Shown here: positions 1 to 11,400 of the stretch, piece by piece | Layout of the letters: each line of letters opens with the position of its first letter | How positions within the stretch are numbered: position 1 is the stretch's first letter | DNA from: Colletes latitarsis | Lineage: Eukaryota; Arthropoda; Insecta; Hymenoptera; Colletidae | NCBI RefSeq assembly: GCF_051014445.1 | Contig: NC_135141.1 | Location: 11,346,001-11,410,000, forward strand | DNA length: 64,000 nucleotides | Direction: 5' to 3' | The notes under the pieces: model-generated | Seen by the model: the letters and a program-made list of their open reading frames with translations, nothing else | Told to the model about the DNA's origin: nothing | Database searches by the model: none | Translations under genes and position numbers: made by a program

Positions 1-1856
1 TGTACCACATTGCTACGTGATACAAACCAGAAATACGCCAGGATCTGTCGAACAGGTATGCGAAAAAAGCGAATGTATGAGCCAGATGAGGGCAAATCCC
101 AGACATAAGCCAGACCTAACCGGTGTTATACTCTAAAATATTGATCCAATCCAAGTTTAATTGACTGTTTCAGTGTCGTATCTCTTTAGTACCTGATCCA
201 AACCAGAAAAACCCCAGGATCTGGTCAACAGGTATGCGAAAGATGCGAAAGTATGAGCCAGATGAGGGCAAATCCCAGACAGAAACGAGTGCCAACAGGT
301 GTTTTCCTCTAAAATATTATCCGAATCCAGGTTTCATTGACTGTTTCAGTGTGGTACGACATTACTGCGTGATCCAAACCAGAAGAAAACCCTGGATCTG
401 GCCAACAGGTATGCGAAAGAAGCGAATGTATGAGCCAGATGAGGGCAAATCCAAGACAAAACCCAGTCCTAACCTGTGTTATCCTCTAAAATATAGATCG
501 AAACCAGGTTTAGTTGACAGTTTCAGTGTGGTACCACATTACTACATGATCCAAACCAGAAAACCCCAGGATCTGGCCAACGGGTATGCGAAGGATGCGA
601 CAGTATGAGCCAGATGAGGGCAAATCCCAGACATAACCCAGACCTAACCGGTGCTATCCTCTAAAATATAAATCGAAACCAGGTTTAATTTTCTGTTTCA
701 GTGTGGTACAACATTTACTACGTGATCCAAACTAGAAAAAGCCCAGGATCGGGCCAACAAGTATGCGAAAAATGCGAAATTGTGAGCCAGATAAGGGCAA
801 ATCCCAGACATAACCAAGACCTAACCGGTGTTATCCTCTAGAATATAGATCGAAACCAGGTTTAATTGTCTGTTTCAGTGTGGTACGACATTACTGCGTC
901 ATCCAAACCAGAAGAAAACCCAGGATCTGGCCAACAAGTATGCGATTAATGCGAAGGTATGATCCAGATGATTGCAAATACCAGACCTAACACAAACCTA
1001 ACCGTTGTTATCCTCTAAAATATTCTTCAAATCCAGGTTGAATTGACTGTTTCAGTGTGGTACCACATCACTACGTGATCCAAACCAGTAAAACCCTAGG
1101 ATCTGGCCAACAGGTATGCGAAAAATGCGACAGTATGAGCCAGATGAGGGCAAATCCCAGACATAACCCAGACCTAACCGGTGCTATCCTCCAAAATATA
1201 ATTCGAAACCAGGTTTAATTTTCTGTTTCAGTGTGGTACAACATTTACTACGTGATCCAAACTAGAAAAAGCCCAGGATCGGGCCAACAAGTATGCGATT
1301 AATGCGAAAGTATGATCCAGATGATTGCAAATACCAGACCTAACACAAACCTAACCGTTGTTATCCTCTAAAATATTGTTCGAATCCAGGTTGAATTGAC
1401 TGTTTCAGTGTGGTACCACATCACTACGTGATCCAAACCAGTAAAACCCTAGGATCTGGCCAACAGGTATGCGAAAGATGGGAAAGTATGAGCCTGTTGA
1501 GGGCAAATCCCAGACATAAGCCAGACCTAACCGGTGCCATCCTCTAAAATATAAATCGAACCTAGGTTTAATTTTCTGTTTCAGTGTAGAACAACATTTA
1601 CTACGTGATCCAAACTAGAATAAGCCCAGGATCGGGCCAACAAGTATGCGAAAAATGCGAAGTTGTGAGCTAGATAAGGGCAAATCCCAGACATAACCCA
1701 GACCTAAGCGGTGTTATCCTCTAAAATATAGATCGAATCCAGGTTTAATGGTCTGTTTCAGTGTGGTACCACATTTCTACGTGATACAAACCGGAAATAA
1801 CCCAGGATCTGGCTAACAAGTATGCGAAAAAAGCGAATGTATGAGCCAGATGAGGG
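1..1856 (+). repeat. Left-edge satellite segment, near-identical to 23457-25312
   Basis: About ten and a half monomers precede the first 6,597-bp unit. The segment matches 23457-25312 at a constant offset of 23,456 with only scattered differences, for example CTGTCGAAC near 47 against CTGTCTAAC, CAGTCC against TGTCC near 474, and GATGGGAAAG near 1475 against GATGCGAAAG. It begins mid-monomer, so the array continues to the left of the window. It contains three monomers with an AT-shifted subtype tract (GCGATTAATGCG, near 935 and 1290) that recur elsewhere. Confidence 0.92.
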
Positions 1857-1997
1857 CAAATCCCAGACATAACCCTGACCTAACCGGTGTTATCCTCTAA
1901 AATATAAATCGAAACCAGGTTTAGTTGACTGTTTCAGCGTGGTACCACATTACTACGTGATCCAGACCAGAAAAAACCCTGGATCTGGCCAACAGGT

Positions 1998-2172
1998 ATG
2001 CGAAAAATGCGAAAGTATGAGCCAGATGAGGGCAAATCCCAGACAAAACCCAGACCTAAGCGGTGTTATCCTCTAAAATATAGATCGAAACCAGGTTTAG
2101 TTGACAGTTTCGGTGTGGTACCACATTACTACATGATCCAAACCAGAAAACCCCAGGATCTGGCCAACGGGT
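1998..2172 (+). repeat. Representative long monomer (175 bp)
   Basis: This monomer is given as a reference copy, counted from the A of TATGCG to the base before the same point in the next copy. In order it has the subtype-defining tract after TATGCGA, the GAGCCAGATGAGGGCAAATC block, the internal duplication around CCCAGACA, the ACCGGT hexamer, the A/T-rich CTAAAATATAGATCG block, the AAACCAGGTTT dyad, the GTGGTACCACA palindrome region, and the CCAGGATCTGG dyad. Its translation is open across the monomer, but the frame closes in the next one. The choice of start point in a tandem repeat is arbitrary. Confidence 0.9.
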
Positions 2173-2262
2173 ATGCGAAGGATGCGACAGTATGAGCCAG
2201 ATGAGGGCAAATCCCAGACATAACCCTGACCTAACCGGTGTTATCCTCTAAAATGTAGTTCG

Positions 2263-2273
2263 AAACCAGGTTT
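2263..2273. other. 11-bp interrupted palindrome AAACCAGGTTT
   Basis: AAACC and GGTTT are reverse complements separated by a single A. The element occurs in a large share of monomers just before TTAATTGAC. Common variants (AATCCAGGTTT, GTCCTGGTTT) weaken one arm. Confidence 0.8.
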
Positions 2274-2288
2274 AATTGACTGTTTCAG

Positions 2289-2300
2289 TGTGGTACCACA
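2289..2300. other. Perfect 12-bp palindrome TGTGGTACCACA in the long monomer
   Basis: The reverse complement of TGTGGTACCACA is identical to itself, with GGTACC (the KpnI recognition sequence) at its centre. The element is present in many long monomers; variants such as GGTACGACA or GGTAGCACA break it, and short monomers lack it. Dyad symmetries have been reported in centromeric satellites that lack CENP-B boxes, so a structural role is conceivable, but nothing here proves it. Confidence 0.85.
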
Positions 2301-2329
2301 TTACTGCCTGATCCAAACCAGTGGAAAAC

Positions 2330-2340
2330 CCAGGATCTGG
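2330..2340. other. 11-bp interrupted palindrome CCAGGATCTGG
   Basis: CCAG and CTGG are reverse complements around GAT. The element lies immediately upstream of the CCAACAGGTATGCG block and is among the best-conserved parts of the monomer, kept in both long and short classes. Confidence 0.8.
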
Positions 2341-2349
2341 CGAACAAGT

Positions 2350-2507
2350 TTGCGATAAATGCGAAAGTATGAGCCAGATAAGGGCAAATGCCTGACATAA
2401 CCCGGACCCAACCGGTGTTATCCTCTAAAATATACATCGAAACCAGGTTTAATTGACTGTTTCGGGGTTATCCAGACCAGAAAAAGCCCAGGATCTGGCC
2501 AACAGGT
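2350..2507 (+). repeat. Representative short monomer (158 bp, 18-bp deletion)
   Basis: This copy matches the long form except after GACTGTTTC, where the usual TGTGGTACCACATTACTACG stretch is replaced by GGGGTTATCC, a net loss of 18 bp. The same form starts at 3388, 4602, 5991 and 8261 within the first 6,597-bp unit, and recurs through the window as CAGGGTTATCC or CGGGGTTATCC. The deletion removes the 12-bp palindrome. Its fixed places in the higher-order unit make it a good landmark for alignment. Confidence 0.92.
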
Positions 2508-5500
2508 ATGCGAAAGAAGCGAATGTATGAGCCAGATGAGGGCAAATCCAAGACATAACCCAGACCTAACCGGTGTTATCCTCTAAAATATACATCGAAA
2601 CCAGGTTTAATTGACTGTTTCTGTGTGGTACGACATTACTGTGTGATCCAAACCAGAAGAAAACCCAGGATCTGGCCAACAGGTATGCGAAAGAAGCGAA
2701 TGTATGAGCCAGATGAGGGCAAATCCAAGACAAAACCCAGACCTAAGCGGCGTTATCATCTAAAATATAGATCGAATCCAGGTTTAATGGACTGTTTCAG
2801 TGTGGTACCACATTTCTACATGATACAAACCGGAAATATCCCAGGATCTGGCTAAGAAGTATGCGAAAAAAGCGAATGTATGAGCCAGATGAGGGCAAAT
2901 CCCAGACATAACCCTGACCTAACCGGTGTTATCCTCTAAAATATAAATCGAAACCAGGTTTAATTGACTGTTTCAGTGTGGTACCACATTTTTACGTGAT
3001 ACAAACCGGAAATAACCCAGGATCTGGCTAAGAAGTATGCGAAAAAAGCGAATGTATGAGCCAGATGAGGGCAAATCCCAGACATAACCCTGACCTAACC
3101 GGTGTTATCCTCTAAAATATAAATCGAAACCAGGTTTAATTGACTGTTTCAGTGTGGTACCACATTACTACGTGATCCAGACCAGAAAAAACCCTGGATC
3201 TGGCCAACAGGTATGCGAAAAATGCGAAAGTATGAGCCAGATGAGGGCAAATACCAGACATAGCCCGGACCCAACCGGTGTTATCCTCTACAATATAGAT
3301 CGAAACCAGGTTTAATTGACAGTTTCAATGTGGTACCACATTACTACGTGATCCAAACCAGAAAAGCCCAGGATCTGGACAACAGGTATGCGATAAATGC
3401 GATAGTATGAGCCAGATAAGGGCAAATGCCTGACATAACCCGGACCCAACCGGTGTTATCCTCTAAAATATACATCGAAACCAGGTTTAATTGACTGTTT
3501 CGGGGTTATCCAGACCAGAAAAAGCCCAGGATCTGGCCAACAGGTATGCGAAAGTTCCGGTAGTATGAGCCAGATGATGGCAAATCCCAGACATAACCCT
3601 GACCTAACCGGTGTTTTCCTCTAAAATATTACCCGAACCCAGGTTTCATTGACTGTTTCAGTGTGGTAGCACATTACTACGTCATCCAAACCAGAAAAAA
3701 CCCGGGATCTGGCCAACCGGTATGCGAATGATGAGAAAGTATGAGCCAGATGAGGGCAAATCCCAGACATAACCCAGACCCAACCGGTGTTATCCTCTAA
3801 AATATACATCGAAACCAGTTTTAATTGAATGTTTCAGTGTTGTACCACATTGCTACGTGATACAAACCAGGAATAAGCCAGGATCTGTCAAACAGGTATG
3901 CGAGAAAAGCGAATGTATGAACCAGATGGGGGCAAATCCCAGACTTAACCCTGATCTAACCGGTGTTATCCTCTAAAATATAAATCGAAACCGGTTTAAT
4001 TGACAGTTTCAGTGTGGTTCCACATTACTACGTGATCCAACCCAGAAAACCCCAGGATCTGGCCAACAGGTATGCGAAAGATGCGGTAGTATGTGCCAGA
4101 TGATGGCAAATCCCAGACATAACCCTGGCCTAACCGGTGTTATCCTCTAAAATATAAATCGAAAACAGGTTGAATTGACTGTTTCAGTGTGATACCACAT
4201 TACTGCGTGATCCAAACCAGAAATAGCCCAGGATCTGGCCAACAGGTATGCGAATGATTCGAAGGTATGAGTCAGATGAGGGTAAATCCCAGACATAACC
4301 CAGACCTAACCGGTGTTATCCTCTAAAATATACATCGAAACCAGGTTTAATTGACTGTTTCTGTGTGGTACGACATTACTGTGTGATCCAAACCAGAAGA
4401 AAACCCAGGATCTGGCCAACAAGTATGCGATAATTGCGAAGGTATGAGCCAGATAATTGCAAATACCAGACCTATCACAAACCTAACCGGTGTTATCCTC
4501 TAAGATATACATCGAAACCAGGTTTAATTGACTGGTTCAGTGTGGTATCACATTAGTACGTGATCCAAACCGTGAAAAATCCCAGGATCTGGTCAACAGG
4601 TATGCGAAAGATGCGAAAGTATGAGCCAGATGAGGGCAAATCCCAGACAGAAACGAGTGCCAACAGGTGTTATCCTCTAAAATATACATCGAAACCAGGT
4701 TTAGTTGACTGTTTCAGGGTTATCCAAACCAGAAAAAGCCCAGGATCTGGCCAACAGGTATGCGAAAGATGCGAAAGTATGAGCCAAATGAGGACAAATC
4801 CCAGACATAACCCAAGCCTAAGCGGTGTTATCCTCTAAAATATAGATCGAATACAGGTTTAGTGGACTGTTTCAGTGTGGTACCACATTACTGCGTGACC
4901 CAAACCAGAAATAGCCCAGGATCTGGCCAACAGGTATGCGAAAAAAGCGAATGTATGAGCCAGATGAGGGCAAATCCCAGCCATAACCCAGACCTAACCG
5001 GTGTTATCCTCTAAAATATAGATCGAAACCAGGTTTAATTGACAGTTTCAGTGTGGTACCTCATTACTACGTGACCCAAACCAGAAAACCCCAGGATCTG
5101 GCCAACAGGTATGCGAAAGATGCGACAGTATGGGACAGATGAGGGCAAATCCCAGAAACAAACCAGACCTAACCGGTGTTATTCTCTAAAATATAGATCG
5201 AGTCCTGGTTTAGTGGACTGTTTCAGTGTGGTACCACATTCCTACGTGATACAAACCAGAAATAAGCCAGGATCTGGCTAACAAGTATGCGAAAGATGGG
5301 ATAGTATAAGCCTGATGAGGGCAAATCCCAGACATAACCCTGACTTAACCGGTGTTATCCTCTAAAAAATACATCGAAACCAGGTTTAATTGACTGTTTC
5401 TGAGAGGTACGACATTACTACGTGATCCAAACCAGAGGAAAACCCAAGATCTGGCGAACAAGTTTGCGATAAATGGGAAAGTATGAGCCAGATGAGGGCA

Positions 5501-8453
5501 AATCCCAGACATAAGCCAGACCTAACCTGTGTTATCCTCTAAAATATTGATCTAATCCAAGTTTAATTGACAATTTCAGTGTGATACCACATTACTACGT
5601 GATCCAAACCAGAAAATCCCAGGATCTGGCCAACAGGTATGCGAAAGATGCGACAGTATGAGTCAGATGAGGGCAAATCCCAGACACAAACCAGACCTAA
5701 CCGGTGTTATCCGCTAAAATATAGATCGAAACCAGGTTTAATTGACTGTTGCAGTGTTGTATCACATTACTACATGATCCATACCAGAAAAAGCCCAGTA
5801 TCTGGCCAACAGGTATGCGAAAGATGCGAAAGTATGAGCCAGATGAGGGCAAATCCCGGACAAAACCCAGACCTAACCGGTGTTATTCTCTAAAATATAG
5901 ATCGAGTTCTGGTTTAATGGACTGTTTCAGTGTGGTACCACGTTCCTACGTTATACAAACCAGAAAAAGCCCAGGATCTGGCCAACAGATATGCGAATGA
6001 TGCGATAGTATGAGCCAGATGAGGGCAAATCCCAGACATAACCCAGACCCAACCGGTGTTATCCTCTAAAATATACATCGAAACCAGATTTAATTGACTG
6101 TTTCAGGGTTATCCAAACCAGAAAAAGCCCAGGATCTGGCCAACAGATATGCGAATGATGCGATAGTATGAGCCAGATGAGGGCAAACCCCAGACATAAG
6201 CCAGACCTAACCGGTGTTATCCTCTAAAATATTGATCCAATCCAAGTTTAATTGACTGTTTCAGTGTGGTACGACATTACTGCGTGATCCAAACCAGAAG
6301 AAAACCCTGGATCTGGCCAACAGGTATGCGAAAGAAGCGAATGTATGAGCCAGATGAGGGCAAATCCAAGACAAAACCCAGTCCTAACCCGTGTTATCCT
6401 CTAAAATATAGATCGAAACCAGGTTTAGTTGACAGTTTCAGTGTGGTACCACATTACTACATGATCCAAACCAGAAAACCCCAGGATCTGGCCAACGGGT
6501 ATGCGAAGGATGCGACAGTATGAGCCAGATGAGGGCAAATCCCAGACATAACCCAGACCTAACCGGTGCTATCCTCTAAAATATAAATCGAAACCAGGTT
6601 TAATTTTCTGTTTCAGTGTGGTACAACATTTACTACGTGATCCAAACTAGAAAAAGCCCAGGATCGGGCCAACATGTATGCGAAAAATGCGAAATTGTGA
6701 GCCAGATAAGGGCAAATCCCAGACATAACCAAGACCTAACCGGTGTTATCCTCTAGAATATAGATCGAAACCAGGTTTAATTGACTGTTTCAGTGTGGTA
6801 CGACATTACTGCGTCATCCAAACCAGGAGAAAACCCAGGATCTGGCCAACAAGTATGCGATTAATGCGAAGGTATGATCCAGATTATTGCAAATACCAGA
6901 CCTAACACAAACCTAACCGTTGTTATCCTCTAAAATATTGTTCAAATCCAGGTTGAATTGACTGTTTCAGTGTGGTACCACATCACTACGTGATCCAGAC
7001 CAGTAAAACCCTAGGATCTGGCCAACAGGTATGCGAAAGATGCGAAAGTATGAGCCAGATGAGGGCAAATCCCAGACATAAGCCACACCTAACCGGTGCT
7101 ATCCTGTAAAATATAAATCGAACCTAGGTTTAATTTTTTGTTTCAGTGTGGTACAACATTTACTACGTGATCCAAACTAGAATAAGCCCAGGATCGGGCC
7201 AACAAGTATGCGAAAAATGCGAAGTTGTCAGCTAGATAAGGGCAAATCCCAGACATAACCCAGACCTAAGCGGTGTTATCCTCTAAAATATAGATCGAAT
7301 CCAGGTTTAATGGACTGTTTCAGTGTGGTACCACATTTCTACGTGATACAAACCGGAAATAACCCATGATCTGGCTAACAAGTATGCGAAAAAAGCGAAT
7401 GTATGAGCCAGATGAGGGCAAATCGCAGACATAACCCTGACCTAACCGGTGTTATCCTCTAAAATATAAATCGAAACCAGGTTTAATTGACTGTTTCAGT
7501 GTGGTACCACATTACTACGTGATCCAGACCAGAAAAAACCCTGGATCTGGCCAACAGGTATGCGAAAAATGCGAAAGTATGAGCCAGATGGGGGCAAATC
7601 CCAGACTTAACCCTGATCTAACCGGTGTTATCCTCTAAAATATAAATCGAAACCGGTTTAATTGACAGTTTCAGGGTGGTTCCACATTACTACGTGATCC
7701 AACCCAGAAAACCCCAGGATCTGGCCAACAGGTATGCGAAAGATGCGGTAGCATGTGCCAGATGATGGCAAATCCCAGACATAACCCTGGCCTAACCGGT
7801 GTTATCCTCTGAAATATAAATCGAAAACAGGCTGAATTGACTGTTTCAGGGTGGTACCACATTACTGCGTGATCCAAACCAGAAATAGCCCAGCATCTGG
7901 CCAACAGGTATGCGAATGATTGGAAGGTATGAGTCAGATGAGGGCAAATCCCAGACATAACCCAGACCTAACCGGTGTTATCCTCTAAAATATAAATCGA
8001 AACCAGGTTTAATTGACTGTTTCAGTGTGGTACCACATTACTACGTGATCCAGACCAGAAAAAACCCTGGATCTGGCCAACAGGTATGCGAAAAATGCGA
8101 AAGTATGAGCCAGATGAGGGCAAATACCAGACATAGCCCGGACCCAACCGGTGTTATCCTCTACAATATAGATCGAAACCAGGTTTAATTGACAGTTTCA
8201 ATGTGGTACCACATTACTACGTGATCCAAACCAGAAAAGCCCAGGATCTGGACAACAGGTATGCGATAAATGCGATAGTATGAGCCAGATAAGGGCAAAT
8301 GCCTGACATAACCCGGACCCAACCGGTGTTATCCTCTAAAATATACATCGAAACCAGGTGTAATTGACTGTTTCGGTGTTATCCAGACCAGAAAAAGCCC
8401 AGGATCTGGCCAACAGGTATGCGAAAGATCCGGTAGTATGAGCCAGATGATGG

Positions 8454-11400
8454 CAAATCCCAGACATAACCCTGACCTAACCGGTGTTATCCTCTAAAAT
8501 ATAAATCGAAACCAGGTTTAGTTGACTGTTTCAGCGTGGTACCACATTACTACGTGATCCAGACCAGAAAAAACCCTGGATCTGGCCAACAGGTATGCGA
8601 AAAATGCGAAAGTATGAGCCAGATGAGGGCAAATCCCAGACAAAACCCAGACCTAAGCGGTGTTATCCTCTAAAATATAGATCGAAACCAGGTTTAGTTG
8701 ACAGTTTCGGTGTGGTACCACATTACTACATGATCCAAACCAGAAAACCCCAGGATCTGGCCAACGGGTATGCGAAGGATGCGACAGTATGAGCCAGATG
8801 AGGGCAAATCCCAGACATAACCCTGACCTAACCGGTGTTATCCTCTAAAATGTAGTTCGAAACCAGGTTTAATTGACTGTTTCAGTGTGGTACCACATTA
8901 CTGCCTGATCCAAACCAGTGGAAAACCCAGGATCTGGCGAACAAGTTTGCGATAAATGCGAAAGTATGAGCCAGATAAGGGCAAATGCCTGACATAACCC
9001 GGACCCAACCGGTGTTATCCTCTAAAATATACATCGAAACCAGGTTTAATTGACTGTTTCGGGGTTATCCAGACCAGAAAAAGCCCAGGATCTGGCCAAC
9101 AGGTATGCGAAAGAAGCGAATGTATGAGCCAGATGAGGGCAAATCCAAGACATAACCCAGACCTAACCGGTGTTATCCTCTAAAATATACATCGAAACCA
9201 GGTTTAATTGACTGTTTCTGTGTGGTACGACATTACTGTGTGATCCAAACCAGAAGAAAACCCAGGATCTGGCCAACAGGTATGCGAATGAAGCGAATGT
9301 ATGAGCCAGATGAGGGCAAATCCAAGACAAAACCCAGACCTAAGCGGTGTTATCATCTAAAATATAGATCGAATCCAGGTTTAATGGACTGCTCCAGTGT
9401 GGTACCACATTTCTACATGATACAAACCGGAAATATCCCAGGATCTGGCTAAGAAGTATGCGAAAAAAGCGAATGTATGAGCCAGATGAGGGCAAATCCC
9501 AGACATAACCCTGACCTAACCGGTGTTATCCTCTAAAACATAAATCGAAACCAGGTTTAATTGACTGTTTCAGTGTGGTACCACATTTCTACGTGATACA
9601 AACCGGAAATAACCCAGGATCTGGCTAAGAAGTATGCGAAAAAAGCGAATGTATGAGCCAGATGAGGGCAAATCCCAGACATAACCCTGACCTAACCGGT
9701 GTTATCCTCTAAAATATAAATCGAAACCAGGTTTAATTGACTGTTTCAGTGTGGTACCACATTACTACGTGATCCAGACCAGAAAAAACCCTGGATCTGG
9801 CCAACAGGTATGCGAAAAATGCGAAAGTATGAGCCAGATGAGGGCAAATACCAGACATAGCCCGGACCCAACCGGTGTTATCCTCTACAATATAGATCGA
9901 AACCAGGTTTAATTGACAGTTTCAATGTGGTACCACATTACTACGTGATCCAAACCAGAAAAGCCCAGGATCTGGACAACAGGTATGCGATACATGCGAT
10001 AGTATGAGCCAGATAAGGGCAAATGCCTGACATAACCCGGACCCAACCGGTGTTATCCTCTAAAATATACATCGAAACCAGGTTTAATTGACTGTTTCGG
10101 GGTTATCCAGACCAGAAAAAGCCCAGGATCTGGCCAACAGGTATGCGAAAGTTCCGGTAGTATGAGCCAGATGATGGCAAATCCCAGACATAACCCTGAC
10201 CTAACCGGTGTTTTCCTCTAAAATATTACCCGAACCCAGGTTTCATTGACTGTTTCAGTGTGGTAGCACATTACTACGTCATCCAAACCAGAAAAAACCC
10301 GGGATCTGGCCAACCGGTATGCGAATGATGAGAAAGTATGAGCCAGATGAGGGCAAATCCCAGACATAACCCAGACCCAACCGGTGTTATCCTCTAAAAT
10401 ATACATCGAAACCAGTTTTAATTGAATGTTTCAGTGTTGTACCACATTGCTACGTGATACAAACCAGGAATAAGCCAGGATCTGTCAAACAGGTATGCGA
10501 GAAAAGCGAATGTATGAACCAGATGGGGGCAAATCCCAGACTTAACCCTGATCTAACCGGTGTTATCCTCTAAAATATAAATCGAAACCGGTTTAATTGA
10601 CAGTTTCAGTGTGGTTCCACATTACTACGTGATCCAACCCAGAAAACCCCAGGATCTGGCCAACAGGTATGCGAAAGATGCGGTAGTATGTGCCAGATGA
10701 TGGCAAATCCCAGACATAACCCTGGCCTAACCGGTGTTATCCTCTAAAATATAAATCGAAAACAGGTTGAATTGACTGTTTCAGTGTGATACCACATTAC
10801 TGCGTGATCCAAACCAGAAATAGCCCAGGATCTGGCCAACAGGTATGCGAATGATTCGAAGGTATGAGTCAGATGAGGGTAAATCCCAGACATAACCCAG
10901 ACCTAACCGGTGTTATCCTCTAAAATATACATCGAAACCAGGTTTAATTGACTGTTTCTGTGTGGTACGACATTACTGTGTGATCCAAACCAGAAGAAAA
11001 CCCAGGATCTGGCCAACAAGTATGCGATAATTGCGAAGGTATGAGCCAGATAATTGCAAATACCAGACCTATCACAAACCTAACCGGTGTTATCCTCTAA
11101 GATATACATCGAAACCAGGTTTAATTGACTGGTTCAGTGTGGTATCACATTAGTACGTGATCCAAACCGTGAAAAATCCCAGGATCTGGTCAACAGGTAT
11201 GCGAAAGATGCGAAAGTATGAGCCAGATGAGGGCAAATCCCAGACAGAAACGAGTGCCAACAGGTGTTATCCTCTAAAATATACATCGAAACCAGGTTTA
11301 GTTGACTGTTTCAGGGTTATCCAAACCAGAAAAAGCCCAGGATCTGGCCAACAGGTATGCGAAAGATGCGAAAGTATGAGCCAAATGAGGACAAATCCCA

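Larger units (their letters stand above)
1857..8453 (+). repeat. 6,597-bp higher-order repeat, copy 1 (38 monomers)
   Basis: Homology to the next copy begins between 1801 and 1861: the TATGCG tract at 1820 differs from that at 8417, while everything after about 1857 matches. I walked the unit monomer by monomer. Starts are 1998, 2173, 2350, 2508, 2685, 2861, 3037, 3213, 3388, 3546, 3722, 3898, 4072, 4248, 4425, 4602, 4760, 4936, 5111, 5287, 5464, 5639, 5815, 5991, 6149, 6326, 6501, 6678, 6855, 7031, 7208, 7384, 7560, 7734, 7910, 8086, 8261 and 8419, then 8595 opens copy 2. That is 33 long and 5 short monomers. Its 3120-7994 part recurs at 27615-32489. Confidence 0.93.

Noticed and set aside
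234..608. 124-codon open frame beginning MRKMRKYEPDEG, with many relatives on the + strand
   Set aside because: It is simply two monomers read in a frame that stays open by chance. The same peptide recurs wherever the monomer variant recurs, has no independent start context or known domain, and closes in monomers that differ only by ordinary satellite variation.
1998..2172. CENP-B box (NTTCGNNNNANNCGGGN)
   Set aside because: The TTCGATC stretch on the reverse strand matches only the first part; the CGGG half is absent. I saw no full match on either strand of the consensus, though I did not scan every variant monomer computationally.
2289..2300. Operator or restriction-modification target because of the palindrome
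   Set aside because: The palindrome belongs to a satellite monomer repeated hundreds of times with no associated gene, so a bacterial operator reading is not supported.
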